From Durusdinium trenchii (lineage: Eukaryota > Sar > Dinophyceae > Suessiales > Symbiodiniaceae), in assembly GCA_963970005.1 (NCBI GenBank), contig CAXAMN010027472.1, forward strand, positions 160,107-224,106: a stretch of 64,000 nucleotides of DNA. The letters run 5' to 3'. The position numbers and the translations under genes are program-made. Positions 58,901 to 61,561 of the stretch are shown here, piece after piece. The notes beneath the pieces are model-generated. The model ran no database searches and was not told where the DNA came from. It saw only the letters and a list, made by a program, of their open reading frames with translations. Numbering within the stretch: position 1 is the stretch's first letter; each line of letters opens with the position of its first letter.

Positions 58901-60959
58901 GAGGCTGGAACCCTGCTGTTTGCGGGTGTATCTTCGTCATCTGGCCCGTCTGGGTGGAAGTTGCAGACTTGCTGGACTTGGGGAAGCCGGGGAAAAAATC
59001 GATACCCATTTGTTCGGGATGAACACCCAGGTTTCCCAGGAAAAAAAACATCATCTGAGTCTGACCGCAAAGCCAAGTCTGTGTTTGTGCAATTTTGCTG
59101 CAGTTCTTGAGACAACTGCACCTCTTGGAAACGGACAACAACATAAAACTCATAAACATTGTTAGGCGCTTCAAGAGAAAAGGTGCCCACTTGTCCAACA
59201 CCGAGTCTGACTTGGATTTGCTGTCCAGGAATCGGCCTAAAATCATTATTAACATATTCCCCAGAAATCACCCTCAGCAAAACAAGGCTCTTAATATCAT
59301 CAAACTGGTTTTGGCTGGCGAGCCAGCCGGTGGTCGGTCAAGACAAGACTAGGTGTGAGCTTTTGGATGTATCAAACAGCTTGGTAGACAGTTGGACACA
59401 TGTTTTGTACAGGGTTTTGAAGCACACAAGTCTGGTTGTGTGTGTCTGTGTGTCAAACAAAAGTGAAGAACTCAATTGCGTCATGAGTCATGCGAATTAG
59501 CTCCAGCCAAGTGGGTGGAGTCTCCCAAGGCGGGAACCTTTTGGGACTCACAGTTTAAGACGTCACCCCCGTAGCGGGTGACGTGGTGTCTCATCTCTCC
59601 TTCACCGGACCTGGACCGTTCGAGTGCTCCACAACTGGAAAGCCAAGTGTCCTTGAAGGGAGCCTCCCACGCAGGAGAACGCAGAACAGCGGAAAGGTTC
59701 TTCAGAGGGCCCCGCTTCTCAAGATTTACTGCGCAAAGGCAAATCCCTAGGGATCCAACCATATCCTAAGAAGGGTTAGACCCCCCTGGCACCCACCCCA
59801 ACACTCTTCTCAGAAGGTAGTTAGTTGGAGCCCTAGGGAATATAGACTCTCCTAAGTCCTAAGTAGGGGCCGGCTGTCCGGAGCGTTTGGGTGAAGAAGT
59901 TTCATGACTGGACCATCCGTCGGTGCAACCCCGCTTCTCACTTCCCCCATCTGTCGATAGGGTCAGTCGATAGGCGTTTTTCAGAGCGTCTGCGACTACA
60001 ACGGCTTAATCCACCAAAGCATCCATCAACAGACATGGACTGGGCTGGTAGTTCTTGGTCCCTATAGGGCTCACCTTTCGAGCAGCTTGGGGGTGGCCAC
60101 GAGCCCTAAAAAATATATAGCACAGATAGTTTTTTGGTGGCTAAAACGCTTAAATAAAACGCTTAAATATCATATTGAACTATGACTATTTTCGCCCCCC
60201 AAACCACGCTCGCACGCCGCGTTTTGTCGTTGCGCCACAGGCTACATGGATCCATCAGCTACTCCGACACGCCACCAGCTACGCCAACGCCCCACCGGAG
60301 CCCGAGACAAACCTCGTCAAACGCCAGTGGATCCACCAAACCGTTCCAAAGAGTCAAGAACCAACCGTTCCAAGACCCTGGCTTCTCAATAACTAGCTGT
60401 TGGGGAATTGCCTGTAGCTCCGAGTGGCTCCCTGTTTGGCGGAATATGGAGACCCTGGCTCCTTAAAGTGCTGGAATCAACTGAGAAGGGATGCTACATC
60501 AACACCTCTTCCCTACAAGTCCAGTCTGACCCAGTACAATATGGTCCTTTACCTTGTCGTGTTCTGGTATGACCAACTCCAGTATTTCATGAGGTCAGTT
60601 CTTGACCTGTAGGGCGTCATGTTTTCATTCCCGCACTTTTGCAAGCGGCCCCACCTGGGGTCGTGTGGCATTGGAGTTCCAGCTGGGTGGCAGCTGAGCA
60701 TCCTCAGGCGGTGTCACCCAACAGTGGCCATCCTGGAAAGCGCGATGGACGGTATGCTGCCGGCATCCCACAAGCATCCATCCCAAATAACAAAACACAC
60801 ACACTCCAGTGTTGGGGAACAAACTTTGTGCCAATCAGTCCGGCGGCGGTTTTCACAGACACACTTTTGAGGGTGGGTGCCACCCAGAGGCTTCTCTACT
60901 TGCCAAAAATCACCTTCCCGGGCACTAGGATGGAACGCCAAAAAACGGTTCATCGTCAA
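12999..60959 (-). CDS. Array of short minus-strand exons: one huge gene or several
   Basis: Between about 13 and 61 kb, GC-richer islands of 30-560 bases stand out from AT- and repeat-rich DNA. On the minus strand most begin after a pyrimidine tract plus AG, stay open and end at GT, GC or probably GA donors. Some neighbours join in phase (60918-60959 to 60825-60890 to 60655-60756; 37545-37670 to 37269-37440; 35614-35695 to 35367-35502; 32761-32870 to 31927-32076). I could not name the protein or find where one gene ends and the next begins. Possible terminal stops lie near 53,410, 47,849 and 12,913. Individual exons are listed below. Confidence 0.6.
13000..13148 (-). CDS. Candidate exon, Ala-rich
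   Basis: It follows the acceptor CTCAACTCAG. The frame gives [12 protein letters not shown], an Ala run and a Gly/Phe end. It may splice at a GA donor near 12,999 or run on through a hydrophobic stretch to a stop at 12,913, which would make it the last exon of the array. Confidence 0.45.
13585..13689 (-). CDS. Candidate exon, Arg-rich
   Basis: It is 35 codons in one phase, starting [20 protein letters not shown], between an AG acceptor and a GTCAGA donor. An alternative reading extends to about 13,540. A (CAA)n run at 13,507-13,530 lies just beyond. Confidence 0.5.
14076..14229 (-). CDS. Candidate exon
   Basis: The frame reads [20 protein letters not shown], then a His/Trp/Gly-rich part. 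It would end at a GA donor (GCGAAG|GAGAAA). The acceptor lacks a good pyrimidine tract. The 3' part lies in short GCGAAGCGTC repeats, so coding is uncertain. Confidence 0.4.
14760..14885. repeat. GAACGCAA-type short repeats
   Basis: At least five copies of a motif close to GAACGCAA occur within about 125 bases. No coding frame was found over them. Confidence 0.5.
15022..15131 (-). CDS. Candidate exon, helical
   Basis: A good acceptor (GCAGCCTTTAG) opens [20 protein letters not shown] followed by an acidic helix, ending at a GTACCA donor after AATGATACCTG. It is 110 bases with balanced codons and a natural-looking residue mix. Product unknown. Confidence 0.65.
15525..15615 (-). CDS. Candidate exon
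   Basis: The frame reads [20 protein letters not shown] and ends at a GC donor (GTGCAAG|GCACC). The acceptor AATGGAG is weak. The plus strand is also open here (about 15,414-15,605), so the strand is not certain. Confidence 0.4.
16198..16355 (-). CDS. Candidate exon
   Basis: After GGGTCAG the frame gives [20 protein letters not shown], then a charged stretch with [14 protein letters not shown]. It ends with AES before a GC donor. The length of 158 bases fits one base plus 52 codons plus one base. Confidence 0.6.
17784..17865 (-). CDS. Candidate exon, Gln-rich
   Basis: The acceptor TTTTCATACAG and a strong GTGAGA donor enclose 27 codons starting [20 protein letters not shown]. Both splice sites are convincing. 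Product unknown. Confidence 0.65.
18038..18094 (-). CDS. Candidate short exon
   Basis: After GCAGCACAG the frame reads [19 protein letters not shown] and would end at a GA donor. It is short, so support is modest. Confidence 0.4.
18150..18240. repeat. Inverted-repeat hairpin element
   Basis: The arms TTCCATGGAAGTGAAACA and its near-complement are separated by about 45 bases. It looks like a small non-autonomous mobile element or its remnant. Confidence 0.6.
18604..18701. repeat. Inverted-repeat hairpin element, 22-bp perfect arms
   Basis: The left arm starts CCAGGTTCTTCAGTTCGTGA and its exact reverse complement ends the element at 18,701. The loop is about 54 bases. Perfect arms suggest recent insertion. 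Confidence 0.75.
18757..18957 (-). CDS. Possible coding region, limits unclear
   Basis: Two minus frames are open across this GC-rich stretch. The more protein-like one contains [20 protein letters not shown] and [18 protein letters not shown] pyrimidine-rich acceptor ends near 18,958. I could not choose a donor. Confidence 0.35.
19123..19240. repeat. Diverged member of inverted-repeat family 1
   Basis: It starts CCTATGGATCCACATACCCT and ends with ACCTGAGAAGGTGGCAGTGG then ATCC. This matches the outer and inner motifs of the complete copy at 44,024-44,129. Confidence 0.5.
19365..19395 (-). CDS. Possible 31-base microexon
   Basis: Between TGACGCCAG and a GTGAAA donor lies an open [10 protein letters not shown]. 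It is too short to be sure. Confidence 0.3.
19947..20888. repeat. Family 5: four roughly 60-bp hairpins with AGGTGGCCTG ends
   Basis: Copies lie at about 19,947-20,015 (reversed), 20,188-20,247, 20,323-20,386 and 20,824-20,888. Each has AGGTGGCCTG at one end and CAGGCCACCT at the other. The last two belong to the tandem duplication of this region. Confidence 0.7.
20315..21330. repeat. Tandem duplication of about 500 bp
   Basis: 20,315-20,815 is repeated almost exactly at 20,816-21,330. The offset is 501 bases at the left side and 512 further right, because of small insertions. A 27-bp piece near the end (CTTCAAAGCTGTGGATTGCT) is itself doubled at about 21,316-21,362. No exon was recognised inside. 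Confidence 0.85.
21869..21959. repeat. Inverted-repeat hairpin element
   Basis: The left arm TCCATACCAGGGCCCC and its complement GGGGCCCTGGTATGGA bound a roughly 91-bp element. No homologue of these ends was noticed elsewhere in the window. Confidence 0.65.
23151..23373 (-). CDS. Two possible exons in a GC-rich island
   Basis: 23245-23373 is open with a strong GTGCGT donor and could begin with Met and a hydrophobic stretch ([20 protein letters not shown]), perhaps a first exon with a signal-like start. 23151-23193 lies between GGGCAG and a GTGAGG donor. The plus strand is also open, so the strand is unproven. Confidence 0.35.
23936..24031 (-). CDS. Candidate exon, helical
   Basis: The acceptor CCTCACCCAG and a GTTATA donor enclose exactly 32 codons starting [20 protein letters not shown]. 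Composition and splice sites are convincing. Confidence 0.7.
24500..24619 (-). CDS. Candidate exon with a possible membrane helix
   Basis: Forty codons from [10 protein letters not shown] through [20 protein letters not shown], a likely transmembrane segment, to RIGSGPLQ. It ends at a GC donor (CTTCAG|GCC). Function unknown. Confidence 0.6.
24748..24847. repeat. Repeat family 4 copy
   Basis: It shares TTACCAGTAACAG-, AGGCC- and GGGAGACACC-like blocks with the copies at 42,789-42,884 and 61,482-61,561 (there TGTTACTGGTAATGGGACAC). It is a dispersed element of about 80-100 bp. Confidence 0.5.
25438..25535 (-). CDS. Candidate exon
   Basis: A strong acceptor (TTCCTCCACCTCAG) and a GTGTCT donor enclose [20 protein letters not shown] and a Gly/Ala/Thr-rich end. 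It is 98 bases with one open frame of good quality. Confidence 0.7.
26258..26393 (-). CDS. Candidate exon, Ala/Gly/Glu-rich
   Basis: After GGGCCCAG the frame reads [20 protein letters not shown], then a helix with [11 protein letters not shown]. It ends at a GTCCTG donor with phase 0. The GTA repeat comes from a short CACCGCAGG repeat in the DNA. Confidence 0.6.
27034..27142. repeat. Family 1 inverted-repeat element
   Basis: It starts CCCTAGGGATCCAAGTACCT and ends with GGTACGACTGGATCCCTAGG. Inner blocks (AGGTACGGTG, GGAGGGTCCAGTCGTACC) form a second inverted pair. About 109 bp. Confidence 0.75.
27340..27528 (-). CDS. Candidate exon
   Basis: The frame runs from [20 protein letters not shown] through [15 protein letters not shown] to [10 protein letters not shown] and meets a perfect GTGAGT donor. 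The acceptor is CCAGACTCAG. A shorter version with a GC donor near 27,463 is possible. Confidence 0.6.
28246..28341. repeat. Family 2 inverted-repeat element
   Basis: It starts CCCAAACACTCCATATG and ends CATACATGAAGTGTCTGGG. The middle holds GGCTACATTGACCCCC and AATGTAGGCA, also found in other copies. Confidence 0.7.
28604..28701 (-). CDS. Candidate exon, Arg/Pro/Glu-rich
   Basis: After TTTGGGCAG the frame reads [20 protein letters not shown]. The donor would be GC or GA near 28,604. The plus strand is open as well. Confidence 0.4.
28758..28830 (-). CDS. Candidate exon
   Basis: Between CCTGGACAG and a GTGAAC donor the frame reads [20 protein letters not shown]. It is short but has good splice sites. 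Confidence 0.5.
28908..29225 (-). CDS. Candidate exon, 106 codons, helical
   Basis: One of the best exons of the array. The acceptor GCCTTCTCAG opens [21 protein letters not shown] Pro/Ala-rich linker follows, then an amphipathic helix with [20 protein letters not shown] and an acidic end. It closes at a GTGTTG donor with whole codons (318 bases). It may be a coiled-coil or adaptor segment; no family was recognised. Confidence 0.82.
30049..30161 (-). CDS. Candidate exon
   Basis: From AACCACCAG the frame reads [20 protein letters not shown], then a Ser/Ala/Phe-rich end with SLGKWTW. It ends at a GTGGGG donor. Composition looks like a globular domain piece. Confidence 0.65.
30384..31066. repeat. 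TG-rich minisatellite
   Basis: About 680 bases of GTGTGTTTGTGGTT-like units with small variations. Long frames of Cys/Val/Trp (plus) or His/Asn/Thr (minus) across it come only from the repeat. Confidence 0.9.
31069..31444. repeat. 40-bp minisatellite, about nine copies
   Basis: The unit begins GGTTGAGGTCCGGCAGGGAA and is repeated every 40 bases. It directly abuts the TG-rich minisatellite. Because 40 is not a multiple of three, the antisense frames cycle and still stay open. A purine-rich GAGGA tract follows to about 31,500. Confidence 0.9.
31673..31739 (-). CDS. Possible exon
   Basis: It is open from GAGTCCCAAG as [20 protein letters not shown], with a GTCGGG donor. The splice sites are mediocre. 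Confidence 0.3.
31927..32076 (-). CDS. Candidate exon, 49 codons
   Basis: The strong acceptor TTCTCCACAG and the strong donor GTGAGG enclose [20 protein letters not shown], then [20 protein letters not shown]. It joins in phase to the exon at 32761-32870. Product unknown; both edges are convincing. Confidence 0.82.
32761..32870 (-). CDS. Candidate exon, basic
   Basis: After CCCCTGACAG the frame reads [20 protein letters not shown], then a Lys/Arg-rich end. It stops at a GTGGTC donor, leaving one base that completes an Ala codon with 32076. Confidence 0.68.
33621..33738 (-). CDS. Candidate exon, basic helix
   Basis: The acceptor TGTTCTTCTCCAG opens [20 protein letters not shown], then [16 protein letters not shown]. 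It ends at a GA donor (GCGAGG|GATGGG). Balanced codons. Confidence 0.7.
34486..34521 (-). CDS. Possible 36-base exon
   Basis: Between CTTTGTCAG and a GC donor lies an open [11 protein letters not shown]. Short, so weak. Confidence 0.3.
34568..34612. repeat. Family 2 element, one end only
   Basis: It starts CCCAAACACTCCATGGGACT and continues to GCCTACATTTGACCC, matching the left part of other family 2 copies. The other end was not found. Confidence 0.55.
34756..34822 (-). CDS. Candidate exon
   Basis: Between CGTGCCAG and a GTGCAG donor the frame reads [20 protein letters not shown]. It is 67 bases, whole codons plus one. Confidence 0.65.
34945..34991. repeat. (ATAG)n microsatellite
   Basis: About eleven to twelve perfect tetranucleotide units, in an intron. 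Confidence 0.95.
35367..35502 (-). CDS. Candidate exon
   Basis: The acceptor CGTTTCTCGGCAG opens [20 protein letters not shown], then [17 protein letters not shown]. It ends at GTTTCG. It follows the exon at 35614-35695 in phase across a 111-base intron. Confidence 0.72.
35614..35695 (-). CDS. Candidate exon
   Basis: The strong acceptor GTTTAGTTTGCAG is followed by one base and 27 codons, starting [20 protein letters not shown]. It ends at an AG|GC donor. Confidence 0.72.
35803..35885. CDS. Possible exon, strand unclear
   Basis: Plus strand: after GCCCAACGCAG it reads [20 protein letters not shown] and meets a GTATCG donor. Minus strand: [20 protein letters not shown] is also open. The plus-strand splice sites are better, although neighbouring exons are on the minus strand. 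Confidence 0.35.
36483..36553 (-). CDS. Possible exon
   Basis: After GCGAACGCAG the frame reads [20 protein letters not shown]. The donor is GC near 36,482, or earlier at GTACAG. Confidence 0.4.
37077..37140 (-). CDS. Candidate exon, frame unclear
   Basis: The acceptor AAAATTACAG and a GTAGGT donor are good. All three frames are open; one gives cysteine-rich [20 protein letters not shown], in keeping with the preceding exon. Confidence 0.5.
37269..37440 (-). CDS. Candidate exon, cysteine-rich
   Basis: After GTAAAACTCAG the frame reads [20 protein letters not shown], then ICTKCGICT and a charged helix. It ends at GTGTGC. The cysteine spacing suggests a zinc-binding or disulfide-rich module. 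It joins in phase to 37545-37670. Confidence 0.72.
37545..37670 (-). CDS. Candidate exon, 42 codons
   Basis: Between AATAATGCAG and a GTAACG donor lie exactly 42 codons, starting [20 protein letters not shown] and ending with [13 protein letters not shown]. Very protein-like; product unknown. Confidence 0.78.
38054..38150. repeat. Family 1 element
   Basis: It starts CCCTAGGGTTCCTGGCTCAT and ends with GTTGGAGCCTTAGGG. Same size and inner motifs (CACCCACCCCAACCACC) as the copy at 39,502-39,597. Confidence 0.7.
38722..38802. repeat. Diverged family 1 element
   Basis: It starts CTATAGGAATCCACAGACCT, holds TTCTCAGAAGGTACTTGG, and ends GTGGATCCACAGGG. Confidence 0.55.
39065..39137 (-). CDS. Candidate exon
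   Basis: The acceptor CCACACCAACAG and a perfect GTGAGT donor enclose an open stretch in two frames, for example [20 protein letters not shown]. Confidence 0.5.
39307..39381 (-). CDS. Candidate exon, cysteine-rich
   Basis: After TCGCCACCAG exactly 25 codons read [20 protein letters not shown] and then RECIP. It ends at GTTAAA. A CxxxCxxC pattern is visible, like other exons of this stretch. Confidence 0.67.
39502..39597. repeat. Family 1 element
   Basis: It starts CCCTAGGGCTCCAACCACAT and ends GGTTGGAGCCCTAGGG. It is flanked by TATA on both sides, which would fit insertion at TA. Confidence 0.8.
40226..40315 (-). CDS. Candidate exon, 30 codons, Pro-rich
   Basis: The acceptor CAAACTCCCAG and a GTGAGG donor enclose [20 protein letters not shown] and a Cys/Ala/Thr end, with whole codons. 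Confidence 0.7.
40795..40948 (-). CDS. Candidate exon, Arg/Ala-rich
   Basis: GC-rich and open in two minus frames (for example [20 protein letters not shown]), ending at GTGAAA. The acceptor may be 40,949 or 40,908. The plus strand is open too, so the strand is probable rather than certain. Confidence 0.45.
41707..41914 (-). CDS. Candidate exon
   Basis: From CGCCGCTTCAG the frame reads [20 protein letters not shown], then a Ser/Pro/Gly-rich part with [14 protein letters not shown]. It ends at GTGTTT. An inner GTCCGG could be used instead. Confidence 0.55.
42304..42393. repeat. (TATC)n/(CATC)n microsatellite
   Basis: TATC/TGTC units pass into about eight perfect CATC units. Confidence 0.95.
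42531..42595 (-). CDS. Candidate exon
   Basis: Between GTTCTCTTCAG and GTGTGT the frame reads [20 protein letters not shown]. Confidence 0.55.
42789..42884. repeat. Repeat family 4 copy
   Basis: It shares TGGATGATG-like, AAAGGCCTTTCTC and TGTTACTGGTAATGGGACAC blocks with the copies at 24,748 and 61,482. Confidence 0.55.
43689..43987 (-). CDS. Candidate exon, about 99 codons
   Basis: After CTTTGGAG the frame begins with [20 protein letters not shown] and continues through [16 protein letters not shown] to an acidic end, without stops. The donor GTCCTT is only fair. The plus strand is also open over much of it. Confidence 0.55.
44024..44129. repeat. Family 1 element, most complete copy
   Basis: It starts CCCTAGGGATCCACATACCT and ends GAAGGTACTTGGATCCCTAG then GG. 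Two nested inverted pairs, with TTCTCAGAAGGTACTTGG inside. Confidence 0.85.
44215..44338 (-). CDS. Candidate exon, two open frames
   Basis: The acceptor CCTGGCCACAG and a GC donor bound 124 bases. One frame reads [20 protein letters not shown], the other [20 protein letters not shown]. Confidence 0.45.
44716..44843 (-). CDS. Candidate exon, Arg/Ser-rich
   Basis: The acceptor GGCCCAAG and a strong GTGAGA donor enclose [20 protein letters not shown], then an Arg-rich end. Confidence 0.68.
45113..45219. repeat. Family 1 element, diverged
   Basis: It starts CCCTAGGGCTCACTAGGGCT, holds CTACCTTCTGAGAAGATGG, and ends ATGCTAGGGTAT, next to a TA run. Confidence 0.6.
45681..45770. repeat. Inverted-repeat hairpin element
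   Basis: The arms ACCTGGACCCTCCAAAGTA and TACTTTGGAGGGTCCAGG enclose about 50 bases. The arm core GGAGGGTCCAG also occurs inside the family 1 copy at 27,034. Confidence 0.7.
45796..45857 (-). CDS. Possible exon
   Basis: Between CCATGCAG and a GC donor lies an open [20 protein letters not shown]. Weak donor. Confidence 0.38.
46528..46764 (-). CDS. Two candidate exons with hydrophobic stretches
   Basis: 46685-46764 reads [20 protein letters not shown] then LWCLGL, ending at GTGATC. 46528-46635 reads [20 protein letters not shown] then [15 protein letters not shown], ending at GTGCAG. The preferred frames do not join in phase, and the intron would be only 49 bases, so the model is tentative. 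A membrane-associated segment is possible. Confidence 0.48.
46888..47444 (-). CDS. Candidate exon, Gln/Pro-rich, 185 codons
   Basis: The longest exon of the array. After CCGAAATCAG it reads [20 protein letters not shown] and continues with QQ, PP and HQ runs, then an ordinary end with [20 protein letters not shown]. It ends on whole codons at a GTAACT donor. Such low-complexity stretches are common in activators and RNA-binding or scaffold proteins; no domain was recognised. Confidence 0.75.
47854..48123 (-). CDS. Candidate exon, RS-rich then Tyr-Gly repeats
   Basis: After TTCTTCGCCCAAG it reads [20 protein letters not shown], an [17 protein letters not shown] stretch and three Ala-Ser-Tyr-Gly repeats. 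The frame ends at TGA 47,849-47,851, so this may be a last exon; otherwise a GA donor lies at 47,853. The composition recalls RNA-granule proteins, as an impression only. Confidence 0.68.
48320..48409 (-). CDS. Candidate exon, 30 codons
   Basis: From TCAGGTCTCAG it reads [20 protein letters not shown], then [10 protein letters not shown], ending at an AG|GC donor with whole codons. Confidence 0.6.
48555..48690. repeat. AT-rich repeat with two ACTTGTAGTTCC units
   Basis: ACTTGTAGTTCCATAACTGA occurs twice, about 75 bases apart, among many AAGTTATAACTT palindromes. Confidence 0.7.
49227..49354 (-). CDS. Candidate exon
   Basis: It ends at a good GTATAG donor. The preferred frame reads [20 protein letters not shown], then a Glu/Arg/Gly-rich end. 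A second frame is also open. Confidence 0.55.
49605..49694 (-). CDS. Candidate exon, GC-rich
   Basis: Between GTCAACCTCAG and a GTGGAG donor. More than one frame is open, for example [20 protein letters not shown]. Confidence 0.5.
49935..50027. repeat. Family 1 element
   Basis: It starts CCCTAGGGCTCCAAGTACCT and ends GGTACTTGGAGCCCTAGGG, flanked by ATAT on both sides. The arms are nearly perfect, which suggests a young copy. Confidence 0.82.
50378..50432. repeat. Two-copy 26-bp direct repeat
   Basis: The unit ACAGTGTTTGCACCCTGAAA then TATTGC occurs twice in a row. Confidence 0.8.
50679..50779 (-). CDS. Candidate exon, Asp/Pro/Ala-rich
   Basis: Between CCTGCCAG and GTCCAA the frame reads [20 protein letters not shown], then a Gly/Ser/Arg end. 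Confidence 0.68.
51792..51945 (-). CDS. Candidate exon, 51 codons
   Basis: From AATCTCCAG the frame starts [20 protein letters not shown] and ends with CYKPDRARK before a strong GTATGG donor. Balanced composition. Confidence 0.75.
52868..52947 (-). CDS. Candidate exon
   Basis: Between GACCACCAG and GTTGTG the frame reads [20 protein letters not shown], with an acidic end. Confidence 0.55.
53457..53562 (-). CDS. Candidate exon
   Basis: From TGTCTTCTAG the frame reads [20 protein letters not shown], then a Leu/Ser-rich end. It may splice at GTCCAG or run on to a TGA about 50 bases further, which would make it terminal. Confidence 0.58.
53775..53816 (-). CDS. Candidate 42-base microexon
   Basis: Between CTGGCCCCAG and a GTACAC donor lies [14 protein letters not shown]. 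Both splice sites look good for so short an exon. Confidence 0.52.
54468..54619 (-). CDS. Candidate exon with Met and a membrane helix
   Basis: It reads [20 protein letters not shown], then [20 protein letters not shown], a likely transmembrane segment, before a GTGTGG donor. The early Met just after the AG could mark a first exon, the AG then serving trans-splicing. Function unknown. Confidence 0.72.
54991..55044 (-). CDS. Possible exon
   Basis: Between a T-rich tract ending GAAG and a GTTTGG donor lies an open [17 protein letters not shown]. Confidence 0.45.
55194..55302 (-). CDS. Candidate exon, 36 codons
   Basis: Between AGCTCTAG and GTACAA the frame reads [20 protein letters not shown], then a Ser/Asp/Pro/Thr end. 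Clear splice sites and typical coding composition. Confidence 0.73.
56466..56543 (-). CDS. Candidate exon, Ala/Glu-rich
   Basis: Between CGACTCCCAG and GTGAAA the frame reads [20 protein letters not shown]. Length fits two bases, 25 codons and one base. Confidence 0.65.
57116..57207 (-). CDS. Candidate exon
   Basis: From CATGGTCAG the frame reads [20 protein letters not shown], ending at a GC donor (GCGCAAG|GC). Confidence 0.48.
58082..58212 (-). CDS. Candidate exon, charged
   Basis: From CTCCAACTCCAG the frame reads [20 protein letters not shown], then a Glu/Lys-rich helix with [16 protein letters not shown]. It ends at a GC donor or slightly later at a GA donor. Confidence 0.6.
58917..58976 (-). 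CDS. Possible exon
   Basis: From GGCTTCCCCAAG the frame reads [19 protein letters not shown], with a GC donor. The plus strand is also open here (starting [20 protein letters not shown]). Confidence 0.42.
59611..59728 (-). CDS. Candidate exon, 38 codons
   Basis: From TTTGCGCAG the frame reads [20 protein letters not shown], then [12 protein letters not shown], ending at a GTCCGG donor. Confidence 0.68.
59745..59838. repeat. Family 1 element
   Basis: It starts CCCTAGGGATCCAACCATAT and ends GTTAGTTGGAGCCCTAGGG. It sits 17 bases beyond the acceptor side of the exon at 59,611-59,728. Confidence 0.8.
60510..60614. repeat. Family 3 element, most complete copy
   Basis: It starts CCCTACAAGTCCAGTCTGAC and ends GTTCTTGACCTGTAGGG. 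Parts recur at about 17,604-17,722, 25,926-26,013 and 40,383-40,441. Confidence 0.65.
60655..60756 (-). CDS. Candidate exon, 34 codons
   Basis: Between GATGCCGGCAG and GTGGGG the frame reads [20 protein letters not shown], then [12 protein letters not shown], in whole codons. It joins in phase with 60825-60890. Confidence 0.75.
60825..60890 (-). CDS. Candidate exon, Cys/Arg-rich
   Basis: Exactly 22 codons, [20 protein letters not shown] and HK, before a GTTTGT donor. The acceptor GTAGAGAAG is weak. Confidence 0.58.
60918..60959 (-). CDS. Candidate exon, 14 codons
   Basis: From GACTCGAGCAG it reads [14 protein letters not shown] and ends at a GA donor (CCCGG|GAAGG), which keeps phase with the next two exons. 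A GTGATT a few bases later would break phase. Confidence 0.55.
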
Positions 60960-61376
60960 CTGCTCGAGTCTAAGCAAAGTAACTCATACCTTCAAAACGC
61001 GAGTCTTCAAAGACCTTTACAAGAGGGCTGCTTTTGTCTACTGTAAAAATATACAGTAGAAATCATTCAATGGTTATTTGGCAAAGACCTTTAAAACAAC
61101 AGTAGGACAGGAGTCCCGAAAGGATTCGACACGTGAAACGACTTTTGAACACCATGAAAGTTGTTGATACATGTTCCCGCTTCCCAGGCCTGACACCTAC
61201 TGGTACCCTGAAAACCATATTAAAACACACCTGTCATGCCCAACCGATCCCAAAAGCTCAATGGACGGTTTTGGCTGGAAGAAGGTGATCCTCTACCAAC
61301 CAGTTGTTTGCAGGGTCCAAACTACACTTTTCCCCGGGTGTACAAACAACAAATATATATATATATATTATATATA

Positions 61377-61437
61377 CCCAAACACTCCATGTATGCCATA
61401 TATGCCAGGCATATATAGCATACATGGAGTGTCTGGG
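61377..61437. repeat. Family 2 element, shortest and cleanest copy
   Basis: It starts CCCAAACACTCCATGTATGC and ends GCATACATGGAGTGTCTGGG. The arms are almost perfect inverted repeats around a short ATATATGCCAGGC middle, flanked by TATA. Confidence 0.82.
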
Positions 61438-61481
61438 ATATATAGGATTCAGATCCGTACAGCCCGTTCCCTGGGCCCAGT

Positions 61482-61561
61482 GGATAGTGATGGTCCGTAG
61501 AGGCCATTTCTCTCTAAACAAATGATACTTGTTTGCCGACTGTTACAGGTAATGGGACACC
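61482..61561. repeat. Repeat family 4 copy
   Basis: It contains GTCCGTAGAGGCC and CTGTTACAGGTAATGGGACA, matching the copies at 24,748 and 42,789. Confidence 0.5.

Noticed and set aside
60175-60466. Plus-strand ORFs with Pro/Thr/Arg composition
   Set aside because: All three plus frames are open, no donor was found, and neighbouring evidence is for minus-strand exons; not supported enough to annotate.
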